A DNA stretch of 64,000 bases from assembly GCF_001612635.1 (NCBI RefSeq), contig NZ_BDAV01000002.1:186001-250000 (forward strand). The letters are read 5' to 3'. The DNA is from Nocardia africana NBRC 100379. GTDB lineage: Bacteria; Actinomycetota; Actinomycetes; Mycobacteriales; Mycobacteriaceae. The translations under genes were made by a program, and so were the position numbers. The notes under the pieces are model-generated. The model worked only from the letters and a program-made list of their open reading frames with translations, was not told where the DNA came from and searched no databases. Below are positions 51,726 through 61,355 of the stretch, in pieces (within the stretch, counting starts at the first letter, position 1; each line of letters begins with the position of its first letter).

Positions 51726-52643
51726 GCTCGAAACGCCTCCGAAGCTGCTTGCCGCCGGAGGAACCGATAGGAGACGGTCCTCGACGAGAAGTTATTAGAT
51801 TTTCAAATACTTAATTCCGGGCTAACGCCCGGCTTTCAGACTTTTGGTACGAAAATTCGCAGGGATACTTGAAACACACCAGCTGGTATAGTTTCGACGT
51901 CCGGGTGCGCCGCAGGGGGTGCGCACCCGGGCGTTTCATTCGTCTCGGATCCGCCTCCTGCGACGTCGTCTCCTCCGACCTCGCGACCGGCCCGGCCGGT
52001 CGCGACATGTGCTGGCACAACAACCTTCGGCCGAATCCCAACCGCCGGAAGATCTCCCGGTTCGCCGGAATTCACCAAGCGATCACCGTACCCCGAATCA
52101 CGAGACGACGCGCCACGTACCGAGGAGTCACTTCACCGGAAACCGGGACCGCTCGTGGCAAATGCCCGGTTAGCACCCGCATATGCGAATTCCGGCGCGC
52201 CCCAGCAATGTTCACCACCACCGGCCGGCACCCTGGAACCCGGGACTCATCCGGGCCGCTGCGGTCGGCCACCGGGCGGATCCACCGACACGATCACCTC
52301 CCGTACCAAATATGTTGTCACGCACTACGTTTGGACAATGTTTCCACACTTCCGCGCTGAAACAAATTGCTGAGCAAGGAGATTGCCCGGCAATCGGCGG
52401 GGTATACGGGAACGCCCCGCCGCTCCGGGGCCGGCGGGCCGGGGCACAGGTCCACGGGGCCGGGGAAGGCGAGCGGCCCCCGCGTCGGAAGGGACGCTCG
52501 GATCCCGTGGGCGGCGATCCCGCTCCCCGGGAGCCGCCACCCGCCCCGGAAGGCCGCGCGACCAGCGCAGATACCTACCGCTGCAGTGTCACACGGATAC
52601 CGGTTACCACTTCCGCGCGCAAAACATTAGACTTGCGGACCGC
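51726..52643. other. Non-coding gap with strong hairpin
   Basis: No convincing gene is seen on either strand of this 918-bp gap: open frames are short, without RBS or family motifs, and lack the codon bias of neighbours. Visible signals: a 25-base A/T-rich stretch at 51792-51816, probably the TetR promoter; a small hairpin CCGGG/CCCGG at 51817-51832; TATAGT at 51887; and a 13-pair hairpin at 51898-51933 (CGTCCGGGTGCGC with GCGCACCCGGGCG, one G-T pair) followed by TTTCATT. The hairpin could end a short RNA or act on the TetR leader. An inverted repeat GATTGC-CCG-GCAATC lies at 52381-52395. The rest shows nothing I can assign. Confidence 0.55.
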
Positions 52644-52716
52644 GCCCCTATAGCTCAGTTGGTAGAGCTACGGACTTTTAATCCGCAGGTCCCAGGTTCG
52701 AGCCCTGGTGGGGGCA
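52644..52716 (+). tRNA. tRNA-Lys (TTT)
   Basis: Acceptor GCCCCTA with TGGGGGC, D-arm AGCTCAGTTGGTAGAGCT, anticodon loop CTTTTAA (anticodon TTT), T-loop GGTTCGAGCC, discriminator A. CCA is not encoded. A terminator hairpin follows. Confidence 0.95.
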
Positions 52717-52720
52717 CACC

Positions 52721-52750
52721 GATGGGCCGGAGCGAGAGCTCCGGCCCATC
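52721..52750 (+). terminator. Terminator after tRNA-Lys
   Basis: GATGGGCCGGAGC and GCTCCGGCCCATC form a perfect 13-bp stem with the loop GAGA, 4 bases after the tRNA. The rest of the gap to 53018 holds the desaturase promoter region. Confidence 0.85.
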
Positions 52751-53017
52751 GTCGTCTCGCCCGGGACCCGTCGATCCGATGCTCGGCTAACGTTCTCGAC
52801 TCCCACGCGATACACCGTTGGCGCACAGGTCCCCCACCTACACTCGCACCGGTTGGGGCATGTGCCGAATGCCCTTATGAGTTCGATCACCGATGCTGTG
52901 AACTCATACAGGTGCGCTTCGCATCACACCTACGGTGCCGTAAGGTATGGGCGGCGGCGGCACGGCCAGCAGGGGGGCGACCAGCAATATCGCACGACAA
53001 CACCGAAGGGCGTATGT

Positions 53018-53983
53018 ATGGCAAGGGATCTGACTCAACTCGAGCTGCTGACGGAGTTGGAGCCGGTTGCCGAAGAAAACGTCAACCGGCACCTTTCGAT
53101 GGCCAAGGAATGGCACCCGCACGACTACGTGCCGTGGGACGAGGGGCGCAACTTCGCCGCGCTGGGCGGCGTCGACTGGGACCCGGAGCAGTCGAAGCTC
53201 AGTGAAGTGGCGAAGGCCGCGATGATCACCAACCTCCTCACCGAGGACAATCTGCCCTCCTACCACCGCGAAATCGCCGAGAACTTCTCCCAGGACGGCG
53301 CCTGGGGAACCTGGGTCGGCCGCTGGACCGCCGAAGAGAACCGCCACGGCATCGTGATGCGCGACTACCTCGTGGTCACCCGCGGCGTGGACCCGGTGGC
53401 GCTGGAGCAGGCCCGCATGGTCCACATGACCAACGGCTTCGCCTCCCCCGCCGAGGCCGACGCCGGCTTCCTGCACTCGGTCGCCTACGTGACCTTCCAG
53501 GAGCTGGCCACCCGCGTCAGCCACCGCAACACCGGCAAGGTGTGCGACGACGCGATCGCCGACCGCATGCTGCAGCGCGTCGCCGCCGACGAGAACCTGC
53601 ACATGATCTTCTATCGCAACATGTGCGGCGCCGCACTGGATCTGGCGCCCGATCAGGCCCTCGACGCGATCACCCTGATCCTCGAGAACTTCCAGATGCC
53701 CGGCGCCGGAATGCCGAACTTCCGCCGCAACGGTGTGCTGATGGCCAAGCACGGCATCTACGACCTGCGCCAGCACCTCGAGGACGTGGTGCAGCCGGTG
53801 CTGAAGAAGTGGCAGATCTTCGAGCGCGACGACTTCACCGCGCGCGGCGAGCAGACTCGCGAGCGGCTCGGCCTGTTCCTGGAAAAGCTGAGCAAGGATG
53901 TCCTGAAGTTCGAGGAGCAGCGCGACCGCATGCTGGCCCGCGAGGCCGCCAAGCGCGAACGCGACCTCACCGCGGCGAGCTGA
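53018..53983 (+). CDS. desA1: Acyl-ACP desaturase (diiron)
   Basis: 321 residues from ATG at 53018. Soluble diiron desaturase of the plant stearoyl-ACP type: AMITNLLTEDNLPSYHREIA (first Glu ligand), GRWTAEENRHGIVMRDYL (ExxH), VTFQELATRVSHRNTG, and RVAADENLHMIFYRNMCGAA (DExxH) form the four-helix iron site. It introduces a double bond into ACP-bound acyl chains, in mycobacteria feeding mycolic-acid synthesis. The upstream in-frame extension to 52853 has unsuitable composition and contains the likely promoter. AGGTG and CACCT arms 12 bp apart at about 52911-52932 could be an operator. Order desA1-dus-LCP-phoU is as in M. tuberculosis Rv0824c-Rv0821c. Confidence 0.93.
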   Translation: MARDLTQLELLTELEPVAEENVNRHLSMAKEWHPHDYVPWDEGRNFAALGGVDWDPEQSKLSEVAKAAMITNLLTEDNLPSYHREIAENFSQDGAWGTWVGRWTAEENRHGIVMRDYLVVTRGVDPVALEQARMVHMTNGFASPAEADAGFLHSVAYVTFQELATRVSHRNTGKVCDDAIADRMLQRVAADENLHMIFYRNMCGAALDLAPDQALDAITLILENFQMPGAGMPNFRRNGVLMAKHGIYDLRQHLEDVVQPVLKKWQIFERDDFTARGEQTRERLGLFLEKLSKDVLKFEEQRDRMLAREAAKRERDLTAAS

Positions 53984-54000
53984 GCTCTTCCGCACGACTT

Positions 54001-54038
54001 CGACCGGGACCGGTGCCGCGCGGCACCGGTCCCGGTCG
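54001..54038 (+). terminator. Strong terminator after desA1
   Basis: An 18-bp perfect palindromic stem (CGACCGGGACCGGTGCCG and its complement, 2 bases at the centre) 17 bp after the desA1 stop; the longest perfect hairpin in the window. Confidence 0.85.
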
Positions 54039-54097
54039 CATGCACAGGGCACCCCTGTGATCTCTCGCACTGTCATTCGGATGGGACACTGGAAGTC

Positions 54098-55249
54098 GTG
54101 ACCGCGGCACTAGACACCAGAACCGGACTGCGAATCGGCCCCTACCCCGTCGATCCGCCGGTGGTGCTCGCGCCGATGGCGGGGATCACCAATGTCGCGT
54201 TCCGCAAGCTCTGCCGCGAATTCGGCAGCCGCACCTCGATCTACGTCTGCGAGATGATCACCGCCCGCGCCGTGGTCGAGCGGCACGAGAAGACGCTGCA
54301 CATGATGGCCTTCGACGAGGACGAGCACCCTCGCTCGATGCAGCTCTACGGCGTGGACCCGAAGACGCTCGGCGAGGCGGTGCGCATCATCGTCGGCGAG
54401 GGGTGGGCCGACCACATCGATATGAACCTCGGCTGCCCCGTGAAGAAGGTCACCCGGCTCGGCGGTGGTGCGGCGCTTCCCTACAAGCGACGGCTGTTCG
54501 CCGAGATCGTGCGGGAGATGGTCGCCGCGGCCGAACCCGCCGGTGTGCCGGTGACTTTCAAGTTCCGCATCGGCATCGACGACGACCATCAGACCTACCT
54601 CGACACCGGGCGCATCGCCGAGGCCGAGGGCGCCGCCGCGGTGTCACTGCACGCCCGTACCGCCGCGCAGCTGTACTCCGGCACGGCCGACTGGTCGGCC
54701 ATCGCGCGGCTCAAGGAAGCCGTCACCACCATTCCGGTACTCGGCAACGGCGATATCTTCAGCGCCGCAGACGCACTCGCGATGATCGCCGAAACCGGTT
54801 GTGACGGTGTGGTCGTCGGACGCGGCTGCCTGGGCAGGCCGTGGCTGTTCGCCGAGCTGAGTGCCGCGCTGCGCGGGGAGCCGATTCCGGAGGGACCGCG
54901 TCTGGGCCGGGTCGGCGAGATCCTGTACCGGCACGCGACGCTGCTCGTCGACCACGACGGCGAGGACAAGGCCATGCGCGATATCCGCAAACATATGGCC
55001 TGGTACTTCATGGGCTTCCCGCTCGGTTCGCAGCTGCGCCGCAGCTTCGCGACCGTGGGCAGCCTGAGCGGGCTGCGCGAGCTGATCGACCAGCTGCCGC
55101 CGGACGTGCCGTTCCCCGCGGACGCGCAGGGACCACGCGGGCGACAGGGCTCACCGGCCGCGAAGGTGGTGCTGCCGGAGGGCTGGCTCGACGATCCCGA
55201 GGATCCCACCGTGCCCGCGGCCGCCGATGTGATGCACAGCGGAGGCTGA
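54098..55249 (+). CDS. dusB: tRNA-dihydrouridine synthase (DusB/NifR3 family)
   Basis: 383 residues from GTG at 54098. FMN-dependent TIM-barrel enzyme reducing uridine in tRNA D-loops. Motifs: VVLAPMAGITNVAFRKLCRE, SMQLYGVDPKTLGEAV (QL-G), HIDMNLGCPVKKVTRLGGGA (catalytic Cys in GCP), TFKFRIGIDDDH, VSLHARTAAQLYSGTADW (HxRT), VPVLGNGD-like IPVLGNGDIFS, and CDGVVVGRGCLGRPWLF (phosphate binding). The C-terminal helical domain contains DIRKHMAWYFMGFPLGSQLR. All active-site blocks are intact. Confidence 0.95.
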   Translation: MTAALDTRTGLRIGPYPVDPPVVLAPMAGITNVAFRKLCREFGSRTSIYVCEMITARAVVERHEKTLHMMAFDEDEHPRSMQLYGVDPKTLGEAVRIIVGEGWADHIDMNLGCPVKKVTRLGGGAALPYKRRLFAEIVREMVAAAEPAGVPVTFKFRIGIDDDHQTYLDTGRIAEAEGAAAVSLHARTAAQLYSGTADWSAIARLKEAVTTIPVLGNGDIFSAADALAMIAETGCDGVVVGRGCLGRPWLFAELSAALRGEPIPEGPRLGRVGEILYRHATLLVDHDGEDKAMRDIRKHMAWYFMGFPLGSQLRRSFATVGSLSGLRELIDQLPPDVPFPADAQGPRGRQGSPAAKVVLPEGWLDDPEDPTVPAAADVMHSGG

Positions 55250-55424
55250 CGCCGGATACTCTCCGACCTGCGCCGACAGTGATGGCTGGTTTAGAAGTGG
55301 CCAACTGTGGCGTAATCGTTATCATGGCTGGGGCCGATTCGGCCGGATGTGACTGCGCGTGCCGCCACCGGAGTGATGGAATCGACAGCTCCGGTCGCGA
55401 CGAAGAGTGAAGTGAGGTTCGTTG

Positions 55425-57956
55425 GTGGGTGACGACGATCGGCGCGGGCGTTCGTCCCGGCCCGGAGGTCGCGCCCCGTGGGAGCGATACCCTGCGCCGG
55501 ATTCCGACGACGCCCCGCGCAACCGGCGTGCGGACGAGCCGCAGACCTCCAAGCCGATCACCGTCCACGACCTGGTTCAGCGGGTCGACAGTGAACGCAT
55601 CGAGCGCCGCCGTAAAGACGACGCCGCGGACAAGCGCCGCAGTGCGGGCGAGAGCGGCTCCGGCCGCGGTCGTACTCCGCAGTCCGACAATGCCGGGCGC
55701 CAGGCCGGAAACCACGGGCGCACAACGGATAACACCGCGCGTCCCGCCACCGGTGCGAACCGGGCGGCCGGTCGCGGCGCCCAGCCGGCGAACCCGCCCG
55801 GCCGAGGCGGCAGCGAACGCCGTGGCGACCCCCGCGATCTCACGCCCGGCGCCGGGCCCCGTCCCGCCGCAGCCGGGCCCGCGACCCGCGGTAAGGCGCC
55901 GACCGGCGCATCGGGCGCCATCCCGAACGCGCGCGGCCGCACACCGGCCGACAGCAATGTCGCGGGTGGCACACCCGGCCCCGACCCACGCACTCGCCGG
56001 CCGCGCCCCGAGCAGTCCACGACACCCGCGGCACCGGGCAGGCGCGGCCCCGATCCGAAGGCCGCGCCACCTGTGCCCGGGCCACCCGTAGCGCAGCGTG
56101 AATCCGCACCGGGCACACGCCCGCCGGCCGCTCCGGTCGTGCCGGGTACGGCCGCGGACCCGCGCCGCCCCGGGGGCGCATCCGATCCGCGCGCGGCGTC
56201 GAAACCGGGATCGCAACGACCGGAAGCCGCAATGCGAAGTGGCGCACCGGTTTCCGCCGATGCCCAGGCCACCGCGGTCCATCGCGCCCCGGCCGCCGAC
56301 AGTCCGGTCGATCGGCCGGCCACCGGTAAGGCGCCGGTCGCCGAGCAGGTGACCGACCAGCTGCCCGTACCCGACGACGAATCCGGCGCGGAGGCAACGG
56401 CTTCCGCCGCGCCCGAGGCGGTAGGCAAGCCACCGTTGTCGCGGCTGGCGGCGAGCAGGCAGCGCCGGCGGCGGCGCACCCGGCTCGCGGCCCGGGTGAC
56501 CACCTCTGTGTGCGCGGTCCTGGCCCTAGTCATGACCGGTGTCGGATGGAATTACCTGCGCGCCACCGACAACGGCTTCACCCAGGTGTCGGCGTTGGAC
56601 GAGAACTCCGCCGATATCGTCGATCCCGGCGGCCAGACCGGTGACGAGAACTTCCTCATCGTCGGCACCGACACCCGCGCCGGCGTGGACAGCCAGCTCG
56701 GCGCCGGCACCACCGCGGATGCCGAGGGCGCCCGGTCCGACACCGTCATGCTGGTACACATTCCGGCGAACCGCTCCCGCGTGGTGGCCGTCTCGTTCCC
56801 GCGCGACCTGGACGTCAGCCGTCCCGAATGCGAGGGCTGGGACAACGACAAGGCCAAATACACCGACGCGAAATTCCCCGCCGCGAACGGCGACAAGCTC
56901 AACGCCACCTACGCCCTCGGCGGGCCGAAATGCCTGACCAAGGTGATTCAGAGACTGTCCGGTCTGAAGATCAGCCACTTCGTCGGCATCGACTTCAGCG
57001 GTTTCCAGTCGATGGTCGACACCATCGGCGGGGTCGAGGTGTGCACCAACCGGCCGCTGGTCGACGAGGAGCTCGGCACGGTCCTGCCGAACGCCGGTCG
57101 CCAGATCCTCAACGGCCCGACCGCGCTGGACTACGTCCGCGCTCGCCACGTGCAGGGTGAGGAACGCAGCGACTACGACCGCATCCACCGCCAGCAACTG
57201 TTCCTGTCCTCGCTGCTGCGCAGTTCCCTGTCCTCGAAGGTGCTCTTCGACATCGGCAAACTCAACGGCTTCATCGGCGCGTTCAGCAGCCATGCCTTCA
57301 TGGACAACGTCAACACCAAGGATCTGCTGATGCTGGGCCGCTCGCTGCAGAAGGTCAGCGCGGGCGCGATCACGTTCCTCACCGTGCCGACCGCGGGCAC
57401 CACCTCCTACGGCAACGAGATCCCTCGCGAATCGGATATCAAGGCGATCTTCAAGGCGATCATCGACGACCAGCCGCTGCCGGGTGAGAAGAAGGCGCCG
57501 GAGCCGTCCAAGCCGGCTCAGGCACCGGCCCCGCCGCAGCTGACCGCCGTGGATCCGAGCACGGTGTCGGTGCAGGTCTCCAACGGTTCCGGGGCGACCG
57601 GCGTGGCCAGTACGGCGGCGACGAAATTCGCGTCCGAGGGCTTCCAGATCTACAACGTCGGCAACTACTCCGGCGGCACGATCGACACCACCACGGTCCG
57701 CTATTCGGCCGGGCACGAGGCCGAGGCCGCGACGGTTGCCTCGGCGTTGCCGGGCGCGAAACTGGCCGTGGCCTCGGGTTTGGGCAGCATCGTGGAGGTG
57801 GCGCTCGGCGCGGACTTCTCCGGTACCGTCGGCACGCCGACCGCGTTCGGGTCGCCGGTTCCCGCCCCGGCCGGTGCCACCGATGCCGCCGCGACGCCGG
57901 TCACACTTCCCAGCGACCTCGAGCACGTCAACGCGGGCGACGACCTCTGCAAGTGA
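55425..57956 (+). CDS. LytR-CpsA-Psr (LCP) cell-wall ligase with LytR_C domain
   Basis: 843 residues from GTG at 55425 (a TTG one codon earlier is possible). Residues 1-340 are Pro/Ala/Arg/Gly-rich, cytoplasmic and probably disordered. One membrane helix follows (ARVTTSVCAVLALVMTGVGW, about 350-370). The LCP domain spans about 400-640: FLIVGTDTRAGVD, SDTVMLVHIPANRSRVVAVS then FPRDLDVS, LNATYALGGP, ISHFVGIDFSGFQSMVDTIG and ALDYVRARHVQGEERSDYDR; the Arg and Asp residues that bind polyprenyl pyrophosphate are present. The C-terminal LytR_C domain (about 700-800) begins VSVQVSNGSGATGVASTAAT. It attaches arabinogalactan-type polymers to peptidoglycan. Same position as M. tuberculosis Rv0822c. Confidence 0.92.
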   Translation: MGDDDRRGRSSRPGGRAPWERYPAPDSDDAPRNRRADEPQTSKPITVHDLVQRVDSERIERRRKDDAADKRRSAGESGSGRGRTPQSDNAGRQAGNHGRTTDNTARPATGANRAAGRGAQPANPPGRGGSERRGDPRDLTPGAGPRPAAAGPATRGKAPTGASGAIPNARGRTPADSNVAGGTPGPDPRTRRPRPEQSTTPAAPGRRGPDPKAAPPVPGPPVAQRESAPGTRPPAAPVVPGTAADPRRPGGASDPRAASKPGSQRPEAAMRSGAPVSADAQATAVHRAPAADSPVDRPATGKAPVAEQVTDQLPVPDDESGAEATASAAPEAVGKPPLSRLAASRQRRRRRTRLAARVTTSVCAVLALVMTGVGWNYLRATDNGFTQVSALDENSADIVDPGGQTGDENFLIVGTDTRAGVDSQLGAGTTADAEGARSDTVMLVHIPANRSRVVAVSFPRDLDVSRPECEGWDNDKAKYTDAKFPAANGDKLNATYALGGPKCLTKVIQRLSGLKISHFVGIDFSGFQSMVDTIGGVEVCTNRPLVDEELGTVLPNAGRQILNGPTALDYVRARHVQGEERSDYDRIHRQQLFLSSLLRSSLSSKVLFDIGKLNGFIGAFSSHAFMDNVNTKDLLMLGRSLQKVSAGAITFLTVPTAGTTSYGNEIPRESDIKAIFKAIIDDQPLPGEKKAPEPSKPAQAPAPPQLTAVDPSTVSVQVSNGSGATGVASTAATKFASEGFQIYNVGNYSGGTIDTTTVRYSAGHEAEAATVASALPGAKLAVASGLGSIVEVALGADFSGTVGTPTAFGSPVPAPAGATDAAATPVTLPSDLEHVNAGDDLCK

Positions 57957-58054
57957 GCCGCGCTCACCTGCGGCGACATCGCCGATCGCACCGGCACCGA
58001 CGATTCACCCACCGTTCGTGACTTGGTCAGAGCCGGGAACTAGTCTTTGGTTTC

Positions 58055-58726
58055 ATGCGTGTCATCTACAACGAACAAATGGCCGAACTCGCCGATCTGC
58101 TGGGTGAGATGGCCGGACTGGCCGGATCGGCCATGGAGCGGGCGACCCAGTCGCTGCTGCAGGCCGACATCGTCCTGGCCGAACAGGTGATCACCGAGTA
58201 CGACCGGATCGCCGAGATGATCGCGCAGGCCGAGGAGAAGGCGTTCGCACTGCTGGCGCTGCAGGCGCCGGTTGCCGGCGACTTGCGACAGGTGGTGAGC
58301 GCCATCCAGATCGTCTCCGATGTGAATCGGATGGGCGTGCTGGCGCTGCACGTGGCCAAGGTGGCCCGCCGCCGGCACCCGAATCACGCGCTCCCGGAAT
58401 CGGTGAACGGCTACTTCGCCGAGATGGGCCGCATCGCGGTGAATATGGGCGCCGCCGCCAAGGAGGTCCTGGAGACGCGCGATCCGGAACGGGCCGCGCA
58501 GCTCAACGAGGACGACGAGGCGATGGACGATCTGCATCGCCACCTGTTCTCGCTGCTGATGGACCGGGAGTGGAAGTACGGCGTGGCCGCCGCCGTCGAT
58601 GTCACGCTGCTGGGCCGCTACTACGAGCGCTTCGCCGACCACGCGGTGGAGATCGGCCGCCGGGTCGTGTTCCTCGTGACGGGCGTGCTGCCCCCCGATC
58701 CGGACACCGAGACCGAGAAGATCTGA
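58055..58726 (+). CDS. phoU: Phosphate-system regulator PhoU
   Basis: 223 residues. Two PhoU three-helix repeats: [20 protein letters not shown]...[20 protein letters not shown] with metal motif D-x3-AEE, and the second repeat [20 protein letters not shown]...[40 protein letters not shown] (ERxxDHAxxI) closes it. PhoU links PstSCAB activity to the PhoR sensor and dampens phosphate uptake. It is on the opposite strand from, and 1.8 kb away from, the pst genes, with a drug transporter gene between. The last 106 bases overlap antisense with the transporter's 3' end. Confidence 0.95.
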   Translation: MRVIYNEQMAELADLLGEMAGLAGSAMERATQSLLQADIVLAEQVITEYDRIAEMIAQAEEKAFALLALQAPVAGDLRQVVSAIQIVSDVNRMGVLALHVAKVARRRHPNHALPESVNGYFAEMGRIAVNMGAAAKEVLETRDPERAAQLNEDDEAMDDLHRHLFSLLMDREWKYGVAAAVDVTLLGRYYERFADHAVEIGRRVVFLVTGVLPPDPDTETEKI

Positions 58727-60348
58727 GGTTTCGCGGCCCGGGTGTCCTCCGCGGTTCGGCCGAGCAGCAGTGACGCGCCACGCTGCGGTTTCCAGGGCAA
58801 CAGCGCTGCCACGAGCACCGCGCAGACCAGGAGGGCACCGACCGCCGCCCAGGATGCGGCCGTCGAGCCGGCCAGGGCGGCGACCTTCATGGCGTGCACC
58901 AAGTCGGCCTTCGCACCGGCGAAGAACGGGCTGATCGGCACCTTGACGATTTCCAGCACGCTGATGGGGGTGTCGCGGGCCAGGCTCTTCTGGGTCGGAT
59001 TCATGATCGCGTCCGGGATCGCGTCGATGCGGGCGCCGACTCGACCGGTGTAGACGGAGGTCATGATCGAGCCGAGGACGGCGACGCCGAGGGTGCCACC
59101 CACCTCGCGGGTGGTGTCGTTGACCGCCGATCCGGCGCCCGCCTCCTCGATCGGCACCGCGCCCATGATGGATTCCGTGGCCGGTCCCTGCACAACGCCG
59201 AAGCCGACGCCCATCAGGATCATCGAGACCAGAACCGTTCCCAGATAGGGCGTTTCGACGGTGACCCGGCCCGCGAAGAACATGCCGGCGGCCAGCAGGA
59301 GCAGGCCGCACACCACGGTGGCGGTGGTGCCGATGCGCTGTGCGGCCAGCGTCGCGATGGGCGCGCCGAGGCCCACCGCCGCCGCGAAAGGCAAAGAGTG
59401 GATGCCGAATTCGAGGGCGCTCATTTCCTTCACACCCTGGAAGTACTGGGTGATCAGGAACAGGAATCCGAACGCGCAGAAGTAGGAGACGGTGATCGCC
59501 AGGGCCGGAATCGAGAAGCGCCGGATCCGGAACAGCCGCATGTTCAGCACCGGCGATTCCACCCGCAACTCCCAGATCACGTACAGCGCGAGCAGAATCA
59601 GCGAGAGCGCATAGCCGCCGACGCTGCGTCCGGACAACCAGCCGTGCTTCGGCGCCTCGATGATCGTCCACACCAGCGTCGTGACCGCCACCAGCGAGAG
59701 GCCGATGCCGAGCACGTCGAGCCGGCCGCTGTGGTCGGCCCGCGATTCCGGGACGACGACGAGTACGGCCGCGATCGTGATCGCCGCGATCGGCACATTG
59801 ATCCAGAACACGGCGTGCCAGCTGAAGTACTCGAGCAGCCAGCCACCGGTCACCGGCCCGATCGCCACCGCGATACCGGCCATGGCGGTCCACAGCGCGA
59901 TAGCCGCGGCCCGGGCCCGCGCCTCCGGAAACAGGTTGATGATCAGCGCCAGCGTCGCCGGGAACACCGCGGCCGCGAAGACGCCCATGCCGGCACGGGC
60001 GGCGATCACCTGACCGAGCCCGGAGGACATCGCACCGGCGGCCGACATCACGGCCACACCCGCGAGGCCGATGATCATCAGTCTCCGGCGGCCGTAGCGG
60101 TCGCCGAGGTGGCCGAGCGGCAGCAGCAGCCCGGCGAACGCCAGCGTGAACGCGTCCACGATCCACTGCAGTCCGCTCATCCGAGCCTGCAACTGCACCG
60201 CCATCGACGGCAGGGCCACATTGACCAGCGTGTTGTCCAGAACGACCAGCAGTTCGGCCGCACAGATCGCGATCAACGCGAGAATCCGCATACGCGTCGC
60301 GATCGGAATCCCCCGCTGGGGTCCTGGTCTCGCCGTTGACACCGACAT
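58621..60348 (-). CDS. DHA2-type MFS drug-efflux transporter
   Basis: 575 residues from ATG at 60348 with AGGAGG upstream. Fourteen-helix MFS layout: motif D1 [20 protein letters not shown], motif [21 protein letters not shown], motif [21 protein letters not shown] followed by [14 protein letters not shown] (EmrB/QacA subfamily). Such transporters exchange protons for drugs or dyes. After [19 protein letters not shown] the frame runs on for about 40 polar residues and ends at 58621, inside phoU on the other strand; this tail is antisense to phoU and probably not functional. A 20-bp palindrome lies just before the start. Confidence 0.9.
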   Translation of the reverse strand: MSVSTARPGPQRGIPIATRMRILALIAICAAELLVVLDNTLVNVALPSMAVQLQARMSGLQWIVDAFTLAFAGLLLPLGHLGDRYGRRRLMIIGLAGVAVMSAAGAMSSGLGQVIAARAGMGVFAAAVFPATLALIINLFPEARARAAAIALWTAMAGIAVAIGPVTGGWLLEYFSWHAVFWINVPIAAITIAAVLVVVPESRADHSGRLDVLGIGLSLVAVTTLVWTIIEAPKHGWLSGRSVGGYALSLILLALYVIWELRVESPVLNMRLFRIRRFSIPALAITVSYFCAFGFLFLITQYFQGVKEMSALEFGIHSLPFAAAVGLGAPIATLAAQRIGTTATVVCGLLLLAAGMFFAGRVTVETPYLGTVLVSMILMGVGFGVVQGPATESIMGAVPIEEAGAGSAVNDTTREVGGTLGVAVLGSIMTSVYTGRVGARIDAIPDAIMNPTQKSLARDTPISVLEIVKVPISPFFAGAKADLVHAMKVAALAGSTAASWAAVGALLVCAVLVAALLPWKPQRGASLLLGRTAEDTRAAKPQIFSVSVSGSGGSTPVTRNTTRRPISTAWSAKRS

Positions 60349-60359
60349 CCCGCCTCCTG

Positions 60360-60379
60360 ACTATAACGATCGGTTTAGT
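60360..60379. promoter_or_regulatory. TetR-type operator before the drug transporter
   Basis: ACTATAACGATCGGTTTAGT is an imperfect 20-bp palindrome centred on CGATCG, symmetric at 16 of 20 positions. It begins 12 bp before the ATG and overlaps a TATAGT read on the minus strand. No regulator gene is adjacent. Confidence 0.6.
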
Positions 60380-60498
60380 TAAGAAGGAAGATAACTGTTA
60401 CCTAGAGTGTCAGACAACCGACTGTGGTATGAGATGAGCGAGCACACATCCCGGCAAGTGCTGTGATGTGCGCCATAGCATCCCGGGTGGGTGGCAAA

Positions 60499-60530
60499 GA
60501 AAACCCCGTCCCACCGGGGACGGGGTTTTC
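60499..60530 (-). terminator. Terminator of the pst operon
   Basis: GAAAACCCCGTCCC and GGGACGGGGTTTTC form a perfect 14-bp stem around ACCG, 30 bp after the pstB stop. The minus-strand copy has TTTTC at its 3' arm, and the A/T-rich arms would work in both directions. Confidence 0.88.
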
Positions 60531-60559
60531 GAAATTTCGACGGCTGCTCGGCCGCCCAA

Positions 60560-61336
60560 TTATCCGAAGCGGCCGGAGATGTAGTCCTCGGTCGCCTTCT
60601 GCGTGGGGTTGGAGAAGATCCGCTCGGTCTCGTCGATTTCGATGAGTTTGCCGGGCTTGCCCTGGGCTTCCAGGTTGAAGAACGCCGTCTGGTCACTCAC
60701 TCGCGCGGCCTGCTGCATGTTGTGGGTGACGATGACGATCGTGTACTCCTTCTTCAGCTCGGAGATCAGATCCTCGATCGCGAGCGTGGAGATGGGGTCC
60801 AGCGCCGAACACGGCTCGTCCATCAGCAGCACATCGGGCGAGACCGCGATCGCGCGGGCGATGCACAGCCGCTGCTGCTGACCGCCGGACAGGCCGCCGC
60901 CGGGCTTGTCGAGGCGATCCTTCACCTCGTTCCACAGGTTGGCGCCGCGCAGCGAGCGCTCGGCCACCTCGTCGAGTTCCTTGCGGTTGCGCACACCCTG
61001 CAGCTTCAGCCCGGCCACCACGTTGTCGCGAATCGACATGGTGGGGAACGGGTTCGGCCGCTGGAACACCATACCGATGGTGCGCCGCACGCCCACCGGG
61101 TCGACCGCGGAGCCGTAGATGTCCTCACCGTCGAGCAGCACCGCGCCCTCGACGCGGGCGTTCGGGGTCACCTCGTGCATGCGGTTGAGCGAACGCAGCA
61201 CCGTCGACTTACCGCAACCGGACGGACCGATGAAAGCGGTGACGCTGCGCGGCAATACGGTCAGCGACACATCGGACACGGCATGGAATTTGCCGTAGTA
61301 GATGTTGAGATCTTTGACGTCGATCCGCTTGGCCAT
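60560..61336 (-). CDS. pstB: Phosphate ABC transporter ATP-binding protein
   Basis: 258 residues. Walker [22 protein letters not shown]-loop [15 protein letters not shown], signature [17 protein letters not shown], Walker [15 protein letters not shown] and switch His in [16 protein letters not shown]. Length and the LNRM and PNPFPTMSI blocks are specific for PstB. It energises phosphate uptake by PstC/PstA at the cytoplasmic face. Last gene of the minus-strand pstS-C-A-B operon, 19 bp after pstA. Confidence 0.97.
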   Translation of the reverse strand: MAKRIDVKDLNIYYGKFHAVSDVSLTVLPRSVTAFIGPSGCGKSTVLRSLNRMHEVTPNARVEGAVLLDGEDIYGSAVDPVGVRRTIGMVFQRPNPFPTMSIRDNVVAGLKLQGVRNRKELDEVAERSLRGANLWNEVKDRLDKPGGGLSGGQQQRLCIARAIAVSPDVLLMDEPCSALDPISTLAIEDLISELKKEYTIVIVTHNMQQAARVSDQTAFFNLEAQGKPGKLIEIDETERIFSNPTQKATEDYISGRFG

Positions 61337-61355
61337 TGTCGTATTCCGTTCGCTT

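Noticed and set aside
51866..51892. TTGAAA at 51869 as -35 partner of TATAGT at 51887
   Set aside because: The spacing is only 12 bases, too short for a standard promoter, so I list TATAGT alone as a weak signal.
51869..52360. A 163-codon plus-strand frame in the gap before tRNA-Lys
   Set aside because: No RBS, Arg/Cys/His-scattered composition, no periodic third-base G/C preference; treated as non-coding.
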